Assembly: GCF_003573695.1 (NCBI RefSeq)
Contig: NC_039362.1
Span: 112,943,120-113,007,119 of the forward strand
Length of the DNA: 64,000 nucleotides
Origin: Papaver somniferum
Lineage: Eukaryota > Streptophyta > Magnoliopsida > Ranunculales > Papaveraceae
Direction of reading: 5' to 3'
In this document: positions 23,064 through 36,118 of the stretch, in pieces
Layout of the letters: the number at the start of each line of letters is the position of its first letter
Position numbering within the stretch: position 1 is the first letter of the stretch
Program-made: the position numbers and the translations under genes
Notes under the pieces: model-generated
What the model was told of the DNA's origin: nothing
Database searches by the model: none
The model's input: the letters and a program-made list of their open reading frames with translations, nothing else

Positions 23064-25861
23064 TAGGGGTGCACATACCCTACCCATATCCGTTATTTCT
23101 GCCCTACCCGTCAATGATTTAACCGTATCCTACCCTACCCGCCATTGAACGGGTAGGGTGACGGTTAGAGATTTTCTTACCCACTATAAAATGGGTAGGG
23201 TGACGGGTGAAACCCGAAATTATCCTACCCTACCCGCCTATCCGCTAATATACTCAAATGGCGGAGTAACCCTCGCATTGTTTTCATCTCCTGCCTATTC
23301 TTTTTCGTAATTTTGAAACATATCAGGGGTAAAAAGTGAGGTTGGTTTTTTCGCTTCCGTATCTCTTTTCTTTTCCAAATCACAAATCGAAGAAAAGTCG
23401 AAACCCTTTCTCCCTGTTCTCAAATCAAACTCTGCTCCAAATCTAGTAGGAGAATCACTCAATTGAAATTTTCCGAAACCCTTTCTTCTATCAATACCAT
23501 CTTCATCTAAACTCGTCTTAAAACTCAGCTCCATCTCCACCTAACGAGTAAAATGAGGTTTGATTTTGTTGTGAACTTGTGAGAATTTTGATTGATTTAT
23601 CTACTAATTTCATAATCTGCATGTTTGATTTTCGAAAGGGAAAACAGACTATTCTGAATCATTAACTCATTCTCATGATTTTACTCGTCGTTCTGCTTCA
23701 TACTTCTCCTCTCTGCACTAGAACCCTAGATTGAAAAATCCAGTTCTTCATTATTACAAATCAAAGTTAGGAATCGAAGACGAACATGAGTCTCACATCA
23801 AATATGGAAAATCACTGTCACAAATCGTTCATCTAAATAACCTCGAAATCAAAACTCATGTATCAGTAGAAATCTAAAGTAACCATATCCAACGAAGTAT
23901 CTTCTTTACCTCCAAACACAAGAATTTCAGGATTTCAGCTAAATTTAATCTTGAGGTTTGTCAATTTTAGGTGCAGTATGAGAGATAAGGATTGATTTTA
24001 AAAATTCCTTCAGCCCTAATTCAATTGGTATTTGATCAATGATTTCATTTTTTTCAATTCATACCTTGGGTAGGTCGTAATTACTGATTGCATGTTTGAA
24101 TAAGGTGTAAATGAATTATGGGTTTCTTATTTGTAAATGAATTATGGGTTTACATTGTTGAGCTGTATATATTGTTGGATCTTCAGTGCATCTAACTAGT
24201 CAGGTCTTCATAATTGTCCTTAGTTTTGCTGATGTTGATTGACATGTATCTGGAAGTGTAAATTGAGTTGGGAAATGTTGTTACTGATGTTGTTTTTTGT
24301 GTGAATATGAAGGTTGAAACAGCTGTTGTTACACGAGCTGGCGGAAGATTGGAATTAGGTAGAATTGGAGCACTTTTAACCAAGCTTTGCAACATGGTTG
24401 AGATTGCAGAAGAGATGCCAACAAGACCTCCAGTGAATCGAAGGGCTAGTATGTTTCATCTCCGCCACCTCCACCTCCACCTCCACAATCTTCTCAACCA
24501 GAGGTGAGCGGAAGTAAGAAACGGAAGAGGACATCTTGGGTATGGAGGCATTTTGTGACAAGTTTTAACGCAAATGGGATTGAATGGGCGAAGTGTAACT
24601 ATTGTGAAGGTGGTTAGTATAAGGTTGGTGGTAAGGACTATGTCCCTTGCTCCTGAAAAGTATGACTGGCTAATGCGCGAGTCCTAGTTCAGTTTCTACA
24701 GGTATTTTACGTTTCTTTTTCAGTCATTTTAGAACTGACTCCCTTCAGTTGAGTTTGGTGCTTATATTTGTGGTGAAAGTAGACTTGTTGTGAAAATAAC
24801 TTTGCAATGCTCATCGTTCTCATTTCGTTGAGTGAAAGTAGGAATACTTGTTTAAGGGTCTGAGTACTAACAATAAGTTCAAACCTTATAAAATCTCGTG
24901 GTTAAAACTGATTCTCCCTTGCTGAATCTAAACACCAGAAATCCACGGTTAGTGGTTTCTACTTTCTGTGGTCTCAAGGTACTGGCAGGTTCATGAAGTA
25001 GTCAGTACCTTTTTCCACCCAAAGAGGAGTTACTGGTAATATGAGAAATGTTAACACGATCATAGTAGAAGGATCTTGCACCAATCATTATAGAATTGGT
25101 CAGCCAGCCCCAATAGAGGTCATTGAGGTTGTTTAAACAATCTTACGTTTGTGTTCAACTGTTTGTAGTAATATACAGTATGTACTAATGTCTTTTGAAC
25201 CTCGTTATTTTTTTATGTACTAATATCAACTGCATTGTTGATATGTTACGACTCTTAATTAATCTTTGTTAATCATCTTTGATATGTAGCGTATAAGGAG
25301 ATTTTGATGTTGATTGGCTTTATCTGTTGTTATGCAGCTTTATTTGGTGATCTTAGTACGTACTCCAACTCCATAATTGTAGATGATGATTGCAGAAGAA
25401 GGTCATATGAAGAGCTTTTGATGATGATACTCTTATATGAAGAACAAGGTTACATGATTTTGAAAAAAATAGAACTTTTGATCTTGAGACTACAAATGGC
25501 TTTTTGCCTAACAAGATGCTTTTGTTTGTTCATTTTCCCTTGTTAGATTGGCAGTACCATTAGATAGGCTGGTTCTTATTTGCTGTGTTGTTACAAGATT
25601 TTTTTTTGTTTTTTAGGAAGTATTTTTTGTATACACAATATTAACCAGAACATAGGAAACTAAAAAAAACACAAAAAAAAAAAAAAAAACGGGTATACCC
25701 GCCATCCTATCCTACCCGACCCGCTAATTAATGGGTCGGGTGGGATCTTACCCGTTTAATGGCGGGTAGGGTGGCGGGTAAAAGATTTCTTACCCGCTAG
25801 TAAGCGGGTAGGGTGGCGAAATAGGCAATATCCTACCCACCCTACCCGTTGTGCAGCCCTA
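23064..25861. mobile_element. hAT transposon, internally deleted, with exact 8-bp TSD
   Basis: 2798 bp bounded by TAGGGGTGCACA on the left and its inverted counterpart TAGGGCTGCACA on the right (11 of 12 match). It is flanked by perfect 8-bp duplications AACATAAT (23056-23063, 25862-25869). Both subterminal regions, about 150 bp each, are packed with CCTACCC and GGGTAGGGT repeats in both orientations, as in hAT subterminal repeats where transposase binds. Inside is a remnant BED-type zinc finger but no catalytic transposase core, so the element is probably non-autonomous. Confidence 0.9.
24450..24617 (+). pseudogene. BED zinc-finger remnant of hAT transposase
   Basis: A 55-codon open stretch reads a polyproline segment, then a basic KKRKRTSWVWRHF and WAKCNYC, and stops at 24615. 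The order of aromatic residues followed by CxxC is the first half of a BED finger, the DNA-binding domain at the N-terminus of hAT transposases. The distal His/Cys ligands are cut off by the stop codon. An upstream open frame (about 24310-24440) may be an earlier exon. Only DNA-binding remnants survive. Confidence 0.65.
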
Positions 25862-25869
25862 AACATAAT

Positions 25870-26775
25870 AGTGTATCTAAATGCAACAAACAAAACTGGA
25901 TAAAATCTCATCACATACTTGCACCAAATCAATACGAACTCTTACGCAAATCAGATCTCACCACCAAATCACCAGATGTTATTCAATTTGAAACAATATC
26001 TTAATTCCAGTTTCCTCAGATTCCATCAATCCCCTACCTACACCAACAAAACTGAACAAATCAACTAGAAAAACTGAATTTCGGTTTCAAATTTCAACTA
26101 TAGCTTAATATAAATATTTTAGGCACTTATCAGTAACATATACGATGCGTCATCAAAAAAATAAAAAGAAAAAAAAGATAAAGAAGCTGAATGAAATGTC
26201 TTTTAGTTCGATCTACTTCAAAACCTGATCCTAATGTCGCAGATCTAACAAAATCAAAATAAAACAAAATCTTAACACAAATCATTACTAACAAAATAAA
26301 ATTAATACAAATTCTTTACAGAAATCAGTACTAACCCTAGTTTTTGTTTTGTTGATGTCAGGTTTGATGCTGTAATGTCGATTTGAAGTCCATTTATTGC
26401 TTTGATTTTGATGTCTTCTTTGATTTTTGACTTGTTTCGATTTTTCGTCTGTCTGTAGAGAGAGAGGAAGAGAAATGAAAACACGGGCGAAGAATTAATG
26501 GTTTGTAACGGGGATACATGTTTTTAATGGAGGTTATTTTAGTAATCTAGTAATTCGGGTTTGGGCTTCTAAAAGCTTGGGGTATATTTAAAACCCAAAA
26601 GGGTATATTTTAAGGGGTCTCGTACTAACGGAAAATAGATAATGTTCCCGGTAAAGATCTTTACTTGCCATTCAAGATATAATGAACATGAACACGCTGC
26701 TTTATTACGAAGGTCAACATATTAAGGAGTAAGTTTTACTCAAACCCTTTTCTCCAAGATATTATTTAGACTCAG
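25870..26775. other. Spacer without recognised genes
   Basis: AT-rich; no domain, RNA or TE terminus recognised. An interrupted A-rich run lies near 26155-26180. Confidence 0.3.
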
Positions 26776-27345
26776 GGTAGTTAATATCGCGTATTCGTAT
26801 CGTATCGGTCGGGTCCTATACACCGATACAAGTGATAATATCTGTTTTTACAGGCGATACATCATTTAATATAGAATTTCAAAGAATTATAAAACCATAG
26901 TAAAAAATAATAAGAATCATACACATATCTCAAATTTCCAAAATACAAGGTGGTTTATTAGCCAACGTTGTGATTGGTGTCCCATTATACCGGTAAATCT
27001 TTTTTATTATCCTTCATATTTATCTTTTATATTTCTCTGCCTTGCAATCGAAATATGGTTTCCATCTTATATCTTACCATATAGTCATTAATTTTATATT
27101 ATAAATATATTAGGGCTTTTTACCTTCTCCAATTGTAAAGACTAGATGCATGTTGATGAAAATTTTATTCACAAAACCGATATTATCGGTGTACAAGTAA
27201 AACTGATATATCGGTCTGTACCGGCCTGTACATCCGATAATATCATTTCGTCTTTGTATCGCCGATATTTTTGATATCGTATAGGTATTTTCCGATATCC
27301 GATAAAAACCTATAATATCGGCATGTACAACCGATATTGACTACC
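26776..27345. mobile_element. TIR-bearing MITE-like element (570 bp)
   Basis: The left end GGTAGTTAATATCG and the inverted right end GGTAGTCAATATCG match at 13 of 14 bases. The interior holds repeated ATATCGG/CCGATAT words near both ends. No clear target duplication is visible, so the superfamily is not assigned and the exact ends may be off by a few bases. Confidence 0.5.
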
Positions 27346-27987
27346 TTATCTTCGTCAATCCTATCCTCCTTGCTAACACTTTTCATATTTTTCACGTGAA
27401 TCCTATCCTTCTTGCGGGGAAATGGGTATTCATCCAACATTATCTTCGTCAATTGTAACATCTTCGCATTTCAATCCATTTTCACAATCTATTTACATCG
27501 CAAGTGAAATTGTCGTATTCATCATTAAGTGACGCTATCGTTTACCTCAATGGTGACTAACTCGCGTTATCAACTCCTCTCAGAGCTATTAGGTTCTCTT
27601 AAATCATTCCAGGCGGCGAGGTGATACTTTGTATCTAAATTTTGCCACTTCTTGCACCATTATGATGAAAGAGGTATGGGAAGAGAATTTAACTGTTGAT
27701 ATACTTCGCATTAATTTTTCATACTCGTTGTAACCATCGTTACGTTTTCGTGACTTCCGGATTACCGCGTCCAAATGTTTTTTCTTCGCTTTTTGACCGA
27801 CACGTCTTTATTAACCTTTCCCTTTTGACCGGTAACTGCCTTAACCGGTTCACTTACCATAAAAAATATCTTCTGGAGAGAGATTATTCTTCACTAATTC
27901 TTTTTTACTTTCTGTCTTTTCATCTTCTCTTTCTCTCTGCAACTTCTTCTTCTCCCTAATTTATGTAAAATCTTCAACTAGATCTTC
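27346..27987. other. Region upstream of the plus-strand retroelement-associated ORF
   Basis: No coding signal apart from short chance frames. A pyrimidine-rich stretch near 27900-27955 precedes the ATG at 27988 and may be its leader. Confidence 0.3.
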
Positions 27988-30900
27988 ATGTCAGACCAGC
28001 GAAACGCTTCTTCCATAATTGAATCATCATCAAGGTAAGTTTATTTTTCTTGGTCTGATTAAATTTTCCTCTTCCTGCTAATTAATTGATTTACTTATTT
28101 TTGACAAAATCATCTCGTGTTGTTGTTTTTGTTATTATCCTTGATGCTGTTCTTGGTTTGTTTTTCTGCTGCTGTTGTTTTTAATGTTTTTTGAACTTTC
28201 TAATATTCCGATAACGTTGTTTTTTCCTTTTCGGTCAAATACCGCATGCGCCCAAAAAAAACCTTAGCGGAATTTACAAAAGAGTTTAAGAAGAAAGGAA
28301 TTAAACTTTCAATTCCTGAAGGTTCTGCGTCCACTGTCGCCTTAGACTACAAATGACTTATGAAGGAAAGTTGGAGCGCGAATAGAATCATCGTCACTCT
28401 GGGATAGCTACATGCATGCTTATCCGTTTCTTTATACGATCCAGACAACCCTTTATTCTGCGAAGTTCTCTCTCTCATGGGCAGGCATCGAGGAATCTTT
28501 CAAATATGCGGTAATGTCATTCCCATTCTTTGCTAGTTTTCTGCTCGCGCATCGGGTGTAGGTTGTTCCGCCCTTTCTGATTTAGCTATTTCATACAATC
28601 CTGAGGATTACATTGTCGAATCCTTTTTTAAGCAATACACTACACATTTTGTCAACCGCGGAGAGTTTCTCTGGAGTATTTTCCTTAATCGATCGTCAAA
28701 GCTCGCGAAAGATAAAAGGCTTATGACTAACGTGTATTTTCATAGCAACACCAACTCCATTCTTCGCTTCTCAAGTGATGAAGCTTGGATGAAGTCCCAT
28801 TTAATCCTCGAGGGTCCCTTCATATGGGGAAAGCATACTGATAGATCTGCTCACTTGGGTCCTGATAAACGTCATCAATTTCTTGTCTACCAGACATGTG
28901 GCCAGAAATGTTTGTCGGGGTCTTTTCTTTCTCTTCGTAATTCTATTCTATCTTCGCAAGTCTCATTTTTTGCAATTCTAATTTCAATAATTCTAGTACC
29001 CTGACCATGAGATTATCCCGAAGAAGAAGGATTCTCGCAAAAGGTCATCTTCGAAAACCAAGGAAGTGAGAAATATTGATTCGCATTATTTTTCTTTAAA
29101 CAATATTATTGCCTCTGTTTCTTATCTGTCTTGGTTAACGAAGGGGGAAGCTGGCAAGGAGACCTCTACCCACACCAAAACCAAAAGACCACATTGCAGC
29201 TCTAAAACTAATGTAAATGTAGAATTAAAGGGTGCTGAGGTTGTGGATGCTAGATAATAAAATGCTTCCTACGATGAAGAAATCAAACGCTTTAATTGTT
29301 CTCTCGCAACCTTCTGAGGTAGTCCCAATGTTGCAGCTCCTGCCACCAAAGCTCCTGCAACTAAAACACCTCCAACTGAACCCCCTATCAATGAGACTTC
29401 TGCCGTTGAAAAGTTCCTTGCTGAGACTTTTACTGAGAAGGAATATTTGATGGGAGGACCTTCCACGAGGAATGAGGATTTCTCCCAGTCTTAACAGGGT
29501 ATCTTCAATATTGGTGACTTGCTAATTAAGCTCACCAACGAAGTGTCGCACTTAAGCGAGAAAATGCTTTCGTTAAAGGATAAGCAAATATCTGAGTCAG
29601 ATGCTTTCACCTTCGATGATACTGATTTCGTGGCAGATATTTTTAACCTTGTTCAATTATCTAGCACCAATCTTGCCATCACTAAAGCTTGTGGCGCGAT
29701 GACGAAGTTATGTTCTAAATCTTCTCCAAATAGGCAAACGAGGTGAGAAATTGCCTCTTCTTTGGACTATAAGAAGGACTGTGGCTTTGAGTATATATGG
29801 TATAATATTATTCTTATCGTACTAGTTTTATTTACTTCTCATACCATTGTTATTAATATCTTGTCGCAAACTTTTAGGAGTATCGCCGTCGCCTAGTGCA
29901 ATTATAGGAATATCGTCAAATTGAACTTCAACTAGAATAACAAAACAATAAAATCTCTAAACTTCAAGGTAAATTATCCAAGCTTCAAGGAAGTTTACCG
30001 CAACAACCAACATTGCTACTTCTCTTCGCACGAAAAGTCGACAGCTTAAAGATGAGGTTATCGCGTTCTTCGCATGTATTTACTTTCTTTAATGTTTCAG
30101 TCTTTGATTTAAAGTTAATCGTATATAAAGATCTCTGCGTGAAATGCGTGAATGAAAAATACGAGATCAATTTTGCTGCTGAAGATGCTAATGCTGAGAA
30201 TATGAATTTAAGAAGTCGAGCGGGTCAGTTAAACGCTGATCATTCATATTTGAGAGACCATATTGATAACTTGAAAGTCGACAATCTTGACTTAAGTGGC
30301 CATGTTGATATTCTTAATTCTCAAATGAACCACCTCACAAGATTATTGCATAATTATGATGTCTTGAATCGAACTCTAACAAATGAGAATTACACTTTAA
30401 CGAAAGAAGAACGTGCGCTGATAAATGATAAGGCTGCATTTGGTATTGAACATGTAAAGCTGCAGCAAACTTGCCAAACTATTAGAAATTCGCTTCGTGA
30501 CTAGAATACCATAGTTAGGATCTTGGAAAAAGATAATAAAACTTTGATTCGTGCCAAAGAAAAGATTGTCAAAAGTAAGAAAAAAAACTGTTAATGAACT
30601 AATAAAATTCCAAGATGAGCACTATCAGTTAGGTGTTTCGCATAACCGTTTAGTGGAAGATAATAAGGCTCTTGTGATTCGCGAAGACAAACTCCTTGCT
30701 CGGATTAAAGGTAAACCTGGAGATAAATTCGAAAAAGCTATGGATGAACTTGAGAATGCCAGAACTGAGTTAGCTAGACATATTAGTTTGAAAGAAGAAA
30801 CTGAAGAGACCCTCAAATTAATCATCACACAGAAGGAAGGTAGTCATAACAGGCTTCCTCAGCTTCTACCTCATCTTTGACTTTACTTATATAACATTCT

Positions 30901-31600
30901 ATCTCGCTCGGTGATTAACATTTCTTTTGATATTACTTCGCATAGTCTAAGAAATTGCACATGGGAGAAATGAAAAAGTTAAAGGATGAGCTCGCTGAAG
31001 TGAGGAAGGAGTTAGCTAAAGTTCAAGAAGACAAAAATGCTTTTGTGTAACAAATAACCAACTTGCCCTTGAACACAAGGAGATATTGAAGACGAAGAAT
31101 GAATTGGCGAAAGCTAAGGATAGTTCTTCGCAACAAGTAAAAGACCTTTTTGATTAACTTGCTAAGATTAATAAAGAGCATTCCACTTTCAAGGAGGATG
31201 CCAGGAAGTATGAAGATGAAATAGAATTAAAATATTTCAACCTCAAAAGAGATATGGACATTTCAATTGTCAAGGTCAAGAAGAATGCTCAGCGAGCTCT
31301 CAATTATGAATCTCAAAAGCTTGTTGATATAATTTGCAAGAAGAACAATCTTCCTCCTGTTATTTTGAATCTTGCTCCAATTAGCGATGATGATGATGAG
31401 GAGGAAGAATAATATATCGATTATGAGTACTCTAATTCTGATGGCGAAGGGAATGAAAGTGATATCGGTGATCAAGATGCTGGGAGTTCTCTTAACAAAG
31501 ATAAACATTCAAAGTATATTTATTTGGAGGAAACTGAAGCGAGTGCAAGTGGTGAAGTCGGTAATATTCTTCGCACCAATCAGTCATGCGAGGATGCATG

Positions 31601-32144
31601 TGTTAGTTACAGAAGACTAATTAATTATTTCCTAAAGTTAGTCGTGGTTATTTAAGGAAGGGGTTTCCTAAAACGGCTAGAATTCTTGGTGGCCAAGTTT
31701 GTAACCTATATAAATAGGTAATTAGGCCTTGTAGAAGTGCATTGTGTAGAAAACGATTAAGAGATCGGTGAGAGATTTCTTGTATAGCTTTTAGGTCTAA
31801 AGTTAGGGTTTCGTTGTGAGAGCATATTGGTGAGGCACAAGAGACAAGGTTATCGTCTCGGGTAATTGTTGCGGTGTAACCAAGGGTTTGCTGGGATTCA
31901 CACGACGTTGTAATCGTTTTTCTTCATAGTGGATTTGAGTTGGTGCGGCTCAAAGTGGACGTAGACAATATATACAAGTTGTATGTATTGGTCGAACCAC
32001 TATAAATCTTGTGTCTTGTGAGTTGATTTATCTTTCTCGTATTTTTATAGTTGCTTGTGCTTGGTTTACTTATTATTCATCATAATATCTCAAGATCCGT
32101 TATTCAGTGGTTGTCAGTGATTATTCCCTAAGAAAATCCTGACA
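31601..32144 (+). repeat. Copia 5' LTR
   Basis: Starts TGTTAG and ends CTGACA, matching the TG...CA rule. It contains a TATA-box-like TATATAAATA at 31707-31716, a plausible core promoter. Confidence 0.95.
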
Positions 32145-32146
32145 AC

Positions 32147-32158
32147 TGGTATCAGAGC
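32147..32158 (+). promoter_or_regulatory. Copia primer-binding site (tRNA-iMet)
   Basis: TGGTATCAGAGC lies 2 nt after the 5' LTR. It is complementary to the 3' end of initiator methionine tRNA, the usual primer of plant Copia reverse transcription. Confidence 0.9.
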
Positions 32159-32197
32159 TCGGGTTAGAGCTTTAGGGTTTATCGTAGTAGGATTGGA

Positions 32198-33826
32198 GTG
32201 GGAGTTATTCCTACAGTTTCAAAAGAAGTACGAAGATCGTTAAGAACTCCTAAACCAAACCCAAGGTATGCTTTGAATTATCTATTACTTACGGATGGAG
32301 GCGAACCTGAAGATATTAAGGAAGCACTAGCGGCTGATGATTCAGGCAAGTGGAAACTTGCTATGGAGGATGAGATACATTCACTTGATGAGAATGGCAC
32401 TTGGGTGTTAGTAAAATTACCAAGAGGTAAGAAGGTGTTGCATAACAAGTGGTTTTATCGGATGAAATCTGAAGCAAATGGAGAAATTCGCTACAAGGCG
32501 AGGTTGGTTGTGAAAGGTTTCCAGCAAAAACCTGGTGTTGATTACAACGAGATATTTTCTCCAGTTGTGAAGATGACTACTATTCGAGTAGTGTTAAATC
32601 TAGTGGCTTCTGAAGATCTCTACCTTGAACAGTTGGATGTAAAGACAGCTTTTCTTCATGGTGACCTATATGAAGAAATTTACATGAAGCAGCCAGAAGG
32701 ATTCATAGTAAAAGGCAAGGAAGAGATGGTGTGCAAGCTAAAGAAGAGTTTGTATGGTTTAAAACAAGCCCCGAGATAGTGGTACAAGAAGTTTGATAAC
32801 TTCATGCATAGAAGTGGTTACTCACAGTGTAATGCAGATCATTGTTGTTACTTCAAAAGAAATGATTCTGAGTACATCATATTACTACTGTATGTGGATG
32901 ATATGTTGGTTGACCGAACATCTCTACAAGAAGTTGAGAATTTGAAGAAACAATTAGCAAGTGATTTTGATATGAAAGATCTTGGTGAAGAAAAGCAGAT
33001 TCTTGGTATGAGGATCATAAGAGACAGAGCTAAGGGTGTACTTATGCTTAGCCAGGCTGAATATATTGAACGAGTATTGAAAAGGTTCAATATGGAGAAT
33101 GCTAAACTAGTTAGTTCTCCACTTGGAAGTCAAATTCGTCTTTCAAGTATGCAGTGTGCGAAGACAGATGAAGAAAAGGAGTACATGTCTAACGTACCAT
33201 ATTCTTCGGCTATTGGGAGTCTAATGTATGTTATGGTGTGCACGAGACCGGATATTGCACATGCAGTGGGAGTAGTGAGTAGATATGCAAGCAACCCAGG
33301 AAAACAACATTGGGAAGTTGTGAAGTGGATTCTCAAGTATTTGAGAGGTAACACAAACATACCATTGTGTTATGGAAAAGGTGGTTCTATTTTGAGGGGT
33401 TATGTGGATGCAGACTTCGCAGGTGATGTTGATAAAAGGCGAAGTACGACCGGTTATGTTTATACTATGAGGTCAGCTGCAGTGAGTTGGAACTCAAGGT
33501 TACAGAAGTTGGTGACATTGTCTACTACGGAAGCGGAGTACGTAGCGGTGACGGAAGCGAGCAAGGAGATGATTTGGTTACAAGGATTATTAGCTGAGTT
33601 GGGCAAGGAACAAGGAGATAATGTTATGTTTAGCGGCAGTCAAAGTGCTATACATTTAGCCAAGAACTCAGCCTATCATGCTAGGACGAAGCATATAGAT
33701 ATCCGTTATCATTTTATTCGGGATCTCTTAGAAGAAGGAGAGTTGAAGCTCGAGAAGATTCTTGGTTCGAAGAATCCGACGGATATGTTTACCAAGGGAG
33801 TTACATCAGACAAGCTAAAGCTCTGA
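32198..33826 (+). pseudogene. Copia reverse transcriptase-RNase H, disrupted
   Basis: The frame opens in the spacer just before RT ([17 protein letters not shown]). The RT domain follows: [36 protein letters not shown] and active site YVDD (32891-32902). RNase H shows VDADFAGD, TEAEYVA and KHIDIRYHFIRDLL. A TAG at 32777-32779 replaces the Gln expected in QAPRQWYKKF. In RNase H the catalytic Asp of the usual CDSQSAI is Gly here (SGSQSAI, codon 33635-33637). Gag, protease and integrase coding regions are missing upstream. Confidence 0.95.
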
Positions 33827-33954
33827 AAGGCTTTAATTGGTCTCTCAGAATGAGGATCTGGGAGGGGAGCCGCACTAACAAGGAAGATGTTTTAGCACCG
33901 TCAATCCAAAGTTGAAGAATGGAAGACAATCAATAAGTCTTCAAAGTGGGAGAT

Positions 33955-34498
33955 TGTTAGTTATTGAAGACTAATTAATTATTTCCTAAAGTTAGTCGTG
34001 GTTATTTAGGGAAGGGGTTTCCTAAAACGGCTACAATTCTTGGTGGCGAAGTTTGTAAACTATATAAATAGTTAATTAGGCCTTATAGAAGTGCATTGTG
34101 TAGAAAACGATTAAGAGATCGGTGAGAGATTTCTTGTATAGCTTTTAGGTCTAAAGTTAGGGTTTCGTTGTGAGAGCATATTGGTGAGGAAAAAGAGACA
34201 AGATTATCGTCTCGGGTAATTGTTGCGGTGTAACCAAGGGTTTGTTGGGATTCACACAACGTTGTAATCGTTTTTCTTCATAGTGGATTTGAGTTGGTGC
34301 GACTCAAAGTGGACGTAGACAATATATACAAGTTGTATGTATTGGTCAAACCACTATAAATCTTGTGTCTTGTGAGTTGATTTATCTTTATCGTATTTTC
34401 ATAGTTGCTTGTGCTTGTTTTACTTATAATTCATCATAATATCTCAAGATCCGTTATTCCGCGATTGTCAGTGATTATTCCCTAACAAAATCCTGACA
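33955..34498 (+). repeat. Copia 3' LTR
   Basis: Same length as the 5' LTR. It is preceded by the polypurine tract AAAGTGGGAGAT, the plus-strand primer. Confidence 0.95.
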
Positions 34499-34640
34499 GC
34501 ATGTGCTGCCCAATAATCAACCTAGCGATAATGATGATACTTCGCATCCTAACCAACATCGCGTTGATGCTAACGTCGTGGATGCTACTCTTATATCTCC
34601 AATTGATAATGTTTGGTTTCTCCTTTCGTGAATCTTTGAA

Positions 34641-36118
34641 TTTGTGAATATCTGGGGACTTCCAAGTTTTGTGGGCATATTTTTTGTGAAGCTTTCTTTG
34701 TTTTAATAGATCACTCCTTTCTTTTTTTTATTTAATGTTTATATCCTGCACTAATCAATAAGAAAACACCACCGCAACCTAACACAATCATTTTCTATCA
34801 TCCAAACAAACAAAATTTCATCTGGCCTGATATGTTATGTTATTTTTTAACTAGTACGTATCTGCATAGCATTTCCAACTAAGAAAGTGAAGAACATGAA
34901 ACTTGGTTTTTGTATTCCCATACTTGCCTCTATTCTTGTCTTTCAAATGAGGACTTACCTACCATATACTACGCAAAAGATAATTTTGATGCAAGTTTAA
35001 AAGAGTAATAGACTCCATGATACCATTTTATGCAAATGAATACCAAACTTTAAAAAGTATGTGAATGAGGATTTACTCACCAGAAATTATGTGAATGATA
35101 ATTTTTATGCGAATTATGTTCTTTGAGCTTTTGCGAAGGGATTACTCAAAAAAATACTAAACTTTAAAAGTATATACTTGTCTTTATTCTTTTGTGGAAT
35201 TCCGAAGCTTAAGTTGAACATTTGCCTCACTCTGCTGTTTTAAAGCTTGTTCTTGTATTCTTAATATAAGTAGCATGATAATAATATAGTAAGAATCAAT
35301 TCTATAATACTTATCTTAGCGACAACAAGTCTCTTTACTGTTTTCCCCAGACGAGGTCTTATTGTGCCTCCTAGTTAAGGTCTCATTTCGCCTCGTTGTT
35401 TTTCTTGCCTTTTAGGTCTTATTTGTAGGCCTTTTTTAGGGTTTATATTGGGCGACAAATTCGCAGGCGCCTAGTACTCTGGCGAGTACTAGTCCATTGA
35501 CCTCTCCTTATCTTTTGGGCCCCGAGAGATTTTTTTAGCGACAATATTGTTGGCCTAAATACTCTCGTGAGTAATAGCTAGCCCCTCGACATTTTCTTAT
35601 ATGATCACTCAACTCCCTAATGGAGGGTTTCGTCCCTTTATATTCCCCTTGACTACCCCTTCAAGGAAGCTCACCCCTAACTACTACAGTTGGGATCCTC
35701 CCATCCAGATTTGACAACAATCAGTTTTTTTTCGCGATATATTATCCCTTCGCCAATAGGGCTATGGTTACGAGATCACACCCTATGGGATTTCTTTGGG
35801 ACCGGATGTATCATAACAAGGATTTGCCAACTGGTAATGGATGGTGACGCTCTAGACGCCCCGCGCACCCATAACTCAATCATGCTCCTTGACGCCCTTG
35901 TTTATTTCTACACCCCCTGCCAGATGTATTCCGCCAGGTGTTTATCCCGACGGTATATGACGACCAGGACTTACTCAGTATGCCTCGTGCAAATATCTCT
36001 AGGATTTTCCCAATATGACGTGCGTTAGGAAGTTACGTAGTTGTGCCTCTTGCGTAATGTGCAAACTAGGGTGCACACCTAATATTAGTCACCTAGCCTC
36101 CCTATTAGGTTTTAATTG
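34641..36118. other. Untranslated retroelement-derived spacer
   Basis: No recognisable protein on either strand. It lies between the antisense ORF remnant and the Gypsy integrase remnant, so it is probably part of the Gypsy element's 3' region. Degenerate AGGTCTTATTT phrases begin near 35340. Confidence 0.35.

Larger units (their letters stand above)
31601..34498 (+). mobile_element. Ty1/Copia LTR retrotransposon with internal deletion
   Basis: Two 544-bp LTRs (31601-32144, 33955-34498) flank an internal region of only 1810 bp. The 5-bp target duplication GCATG (31596-31600, 34499-34503) is perfect. The internal region retains the primer-binding site, reverse transcriptase, RNase H and polypurine tract; gag, protease and integrase are gone. 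I count about 23 mismatches between the LTRs (roughly 4 percent), so the insertion is not recent. Non-autonomous. Confidence 0.95.
27988..34640 (+). pseudogene. Decayed Gypsy-associated ORF (PF04195-like start, coiled coil), split by a Copia element
   Basis: A first exon starts at ATG 27988 and ends SSS at AAG|GTAAGT (28034). After a poorly preserved acceptor, the frame reads KKTLAEFTKEFKKKGIKLS and later LYDPDNPLFCEVLSLMGRH. That resembles the N-terminal domain annotated as putative gypsy-type transposon (PF04195). Two in-frame stops interrupt this exon (TGA near 28354, TAG near 28407). The next exon (about 28562-29004) continues the domain. A basic, NLS-like stretch follows near 29020, then a Lys/Glu-rich coiled coil from 30010 to 31390 broken by further stops, then an acidic tail. 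A Copia element entered the tail at 31600 with TSD GCATG, and the sequence resumes at 34504. It lies opposite to the neighbouring Gypsy pol. Confidence 0.6.

Noticed and set aside
31601..34498. Reading the Copia pol as a host gene with introns
   Set aside because: Paired LTRs, primer-binding site, polypurine tract and 5-bp TSD show it is a retrotransposon.
35690..36028. 112-residue plus-strand frame
   Set aside because: Lies in retroelement spacer, no domain, composition unlike protein.
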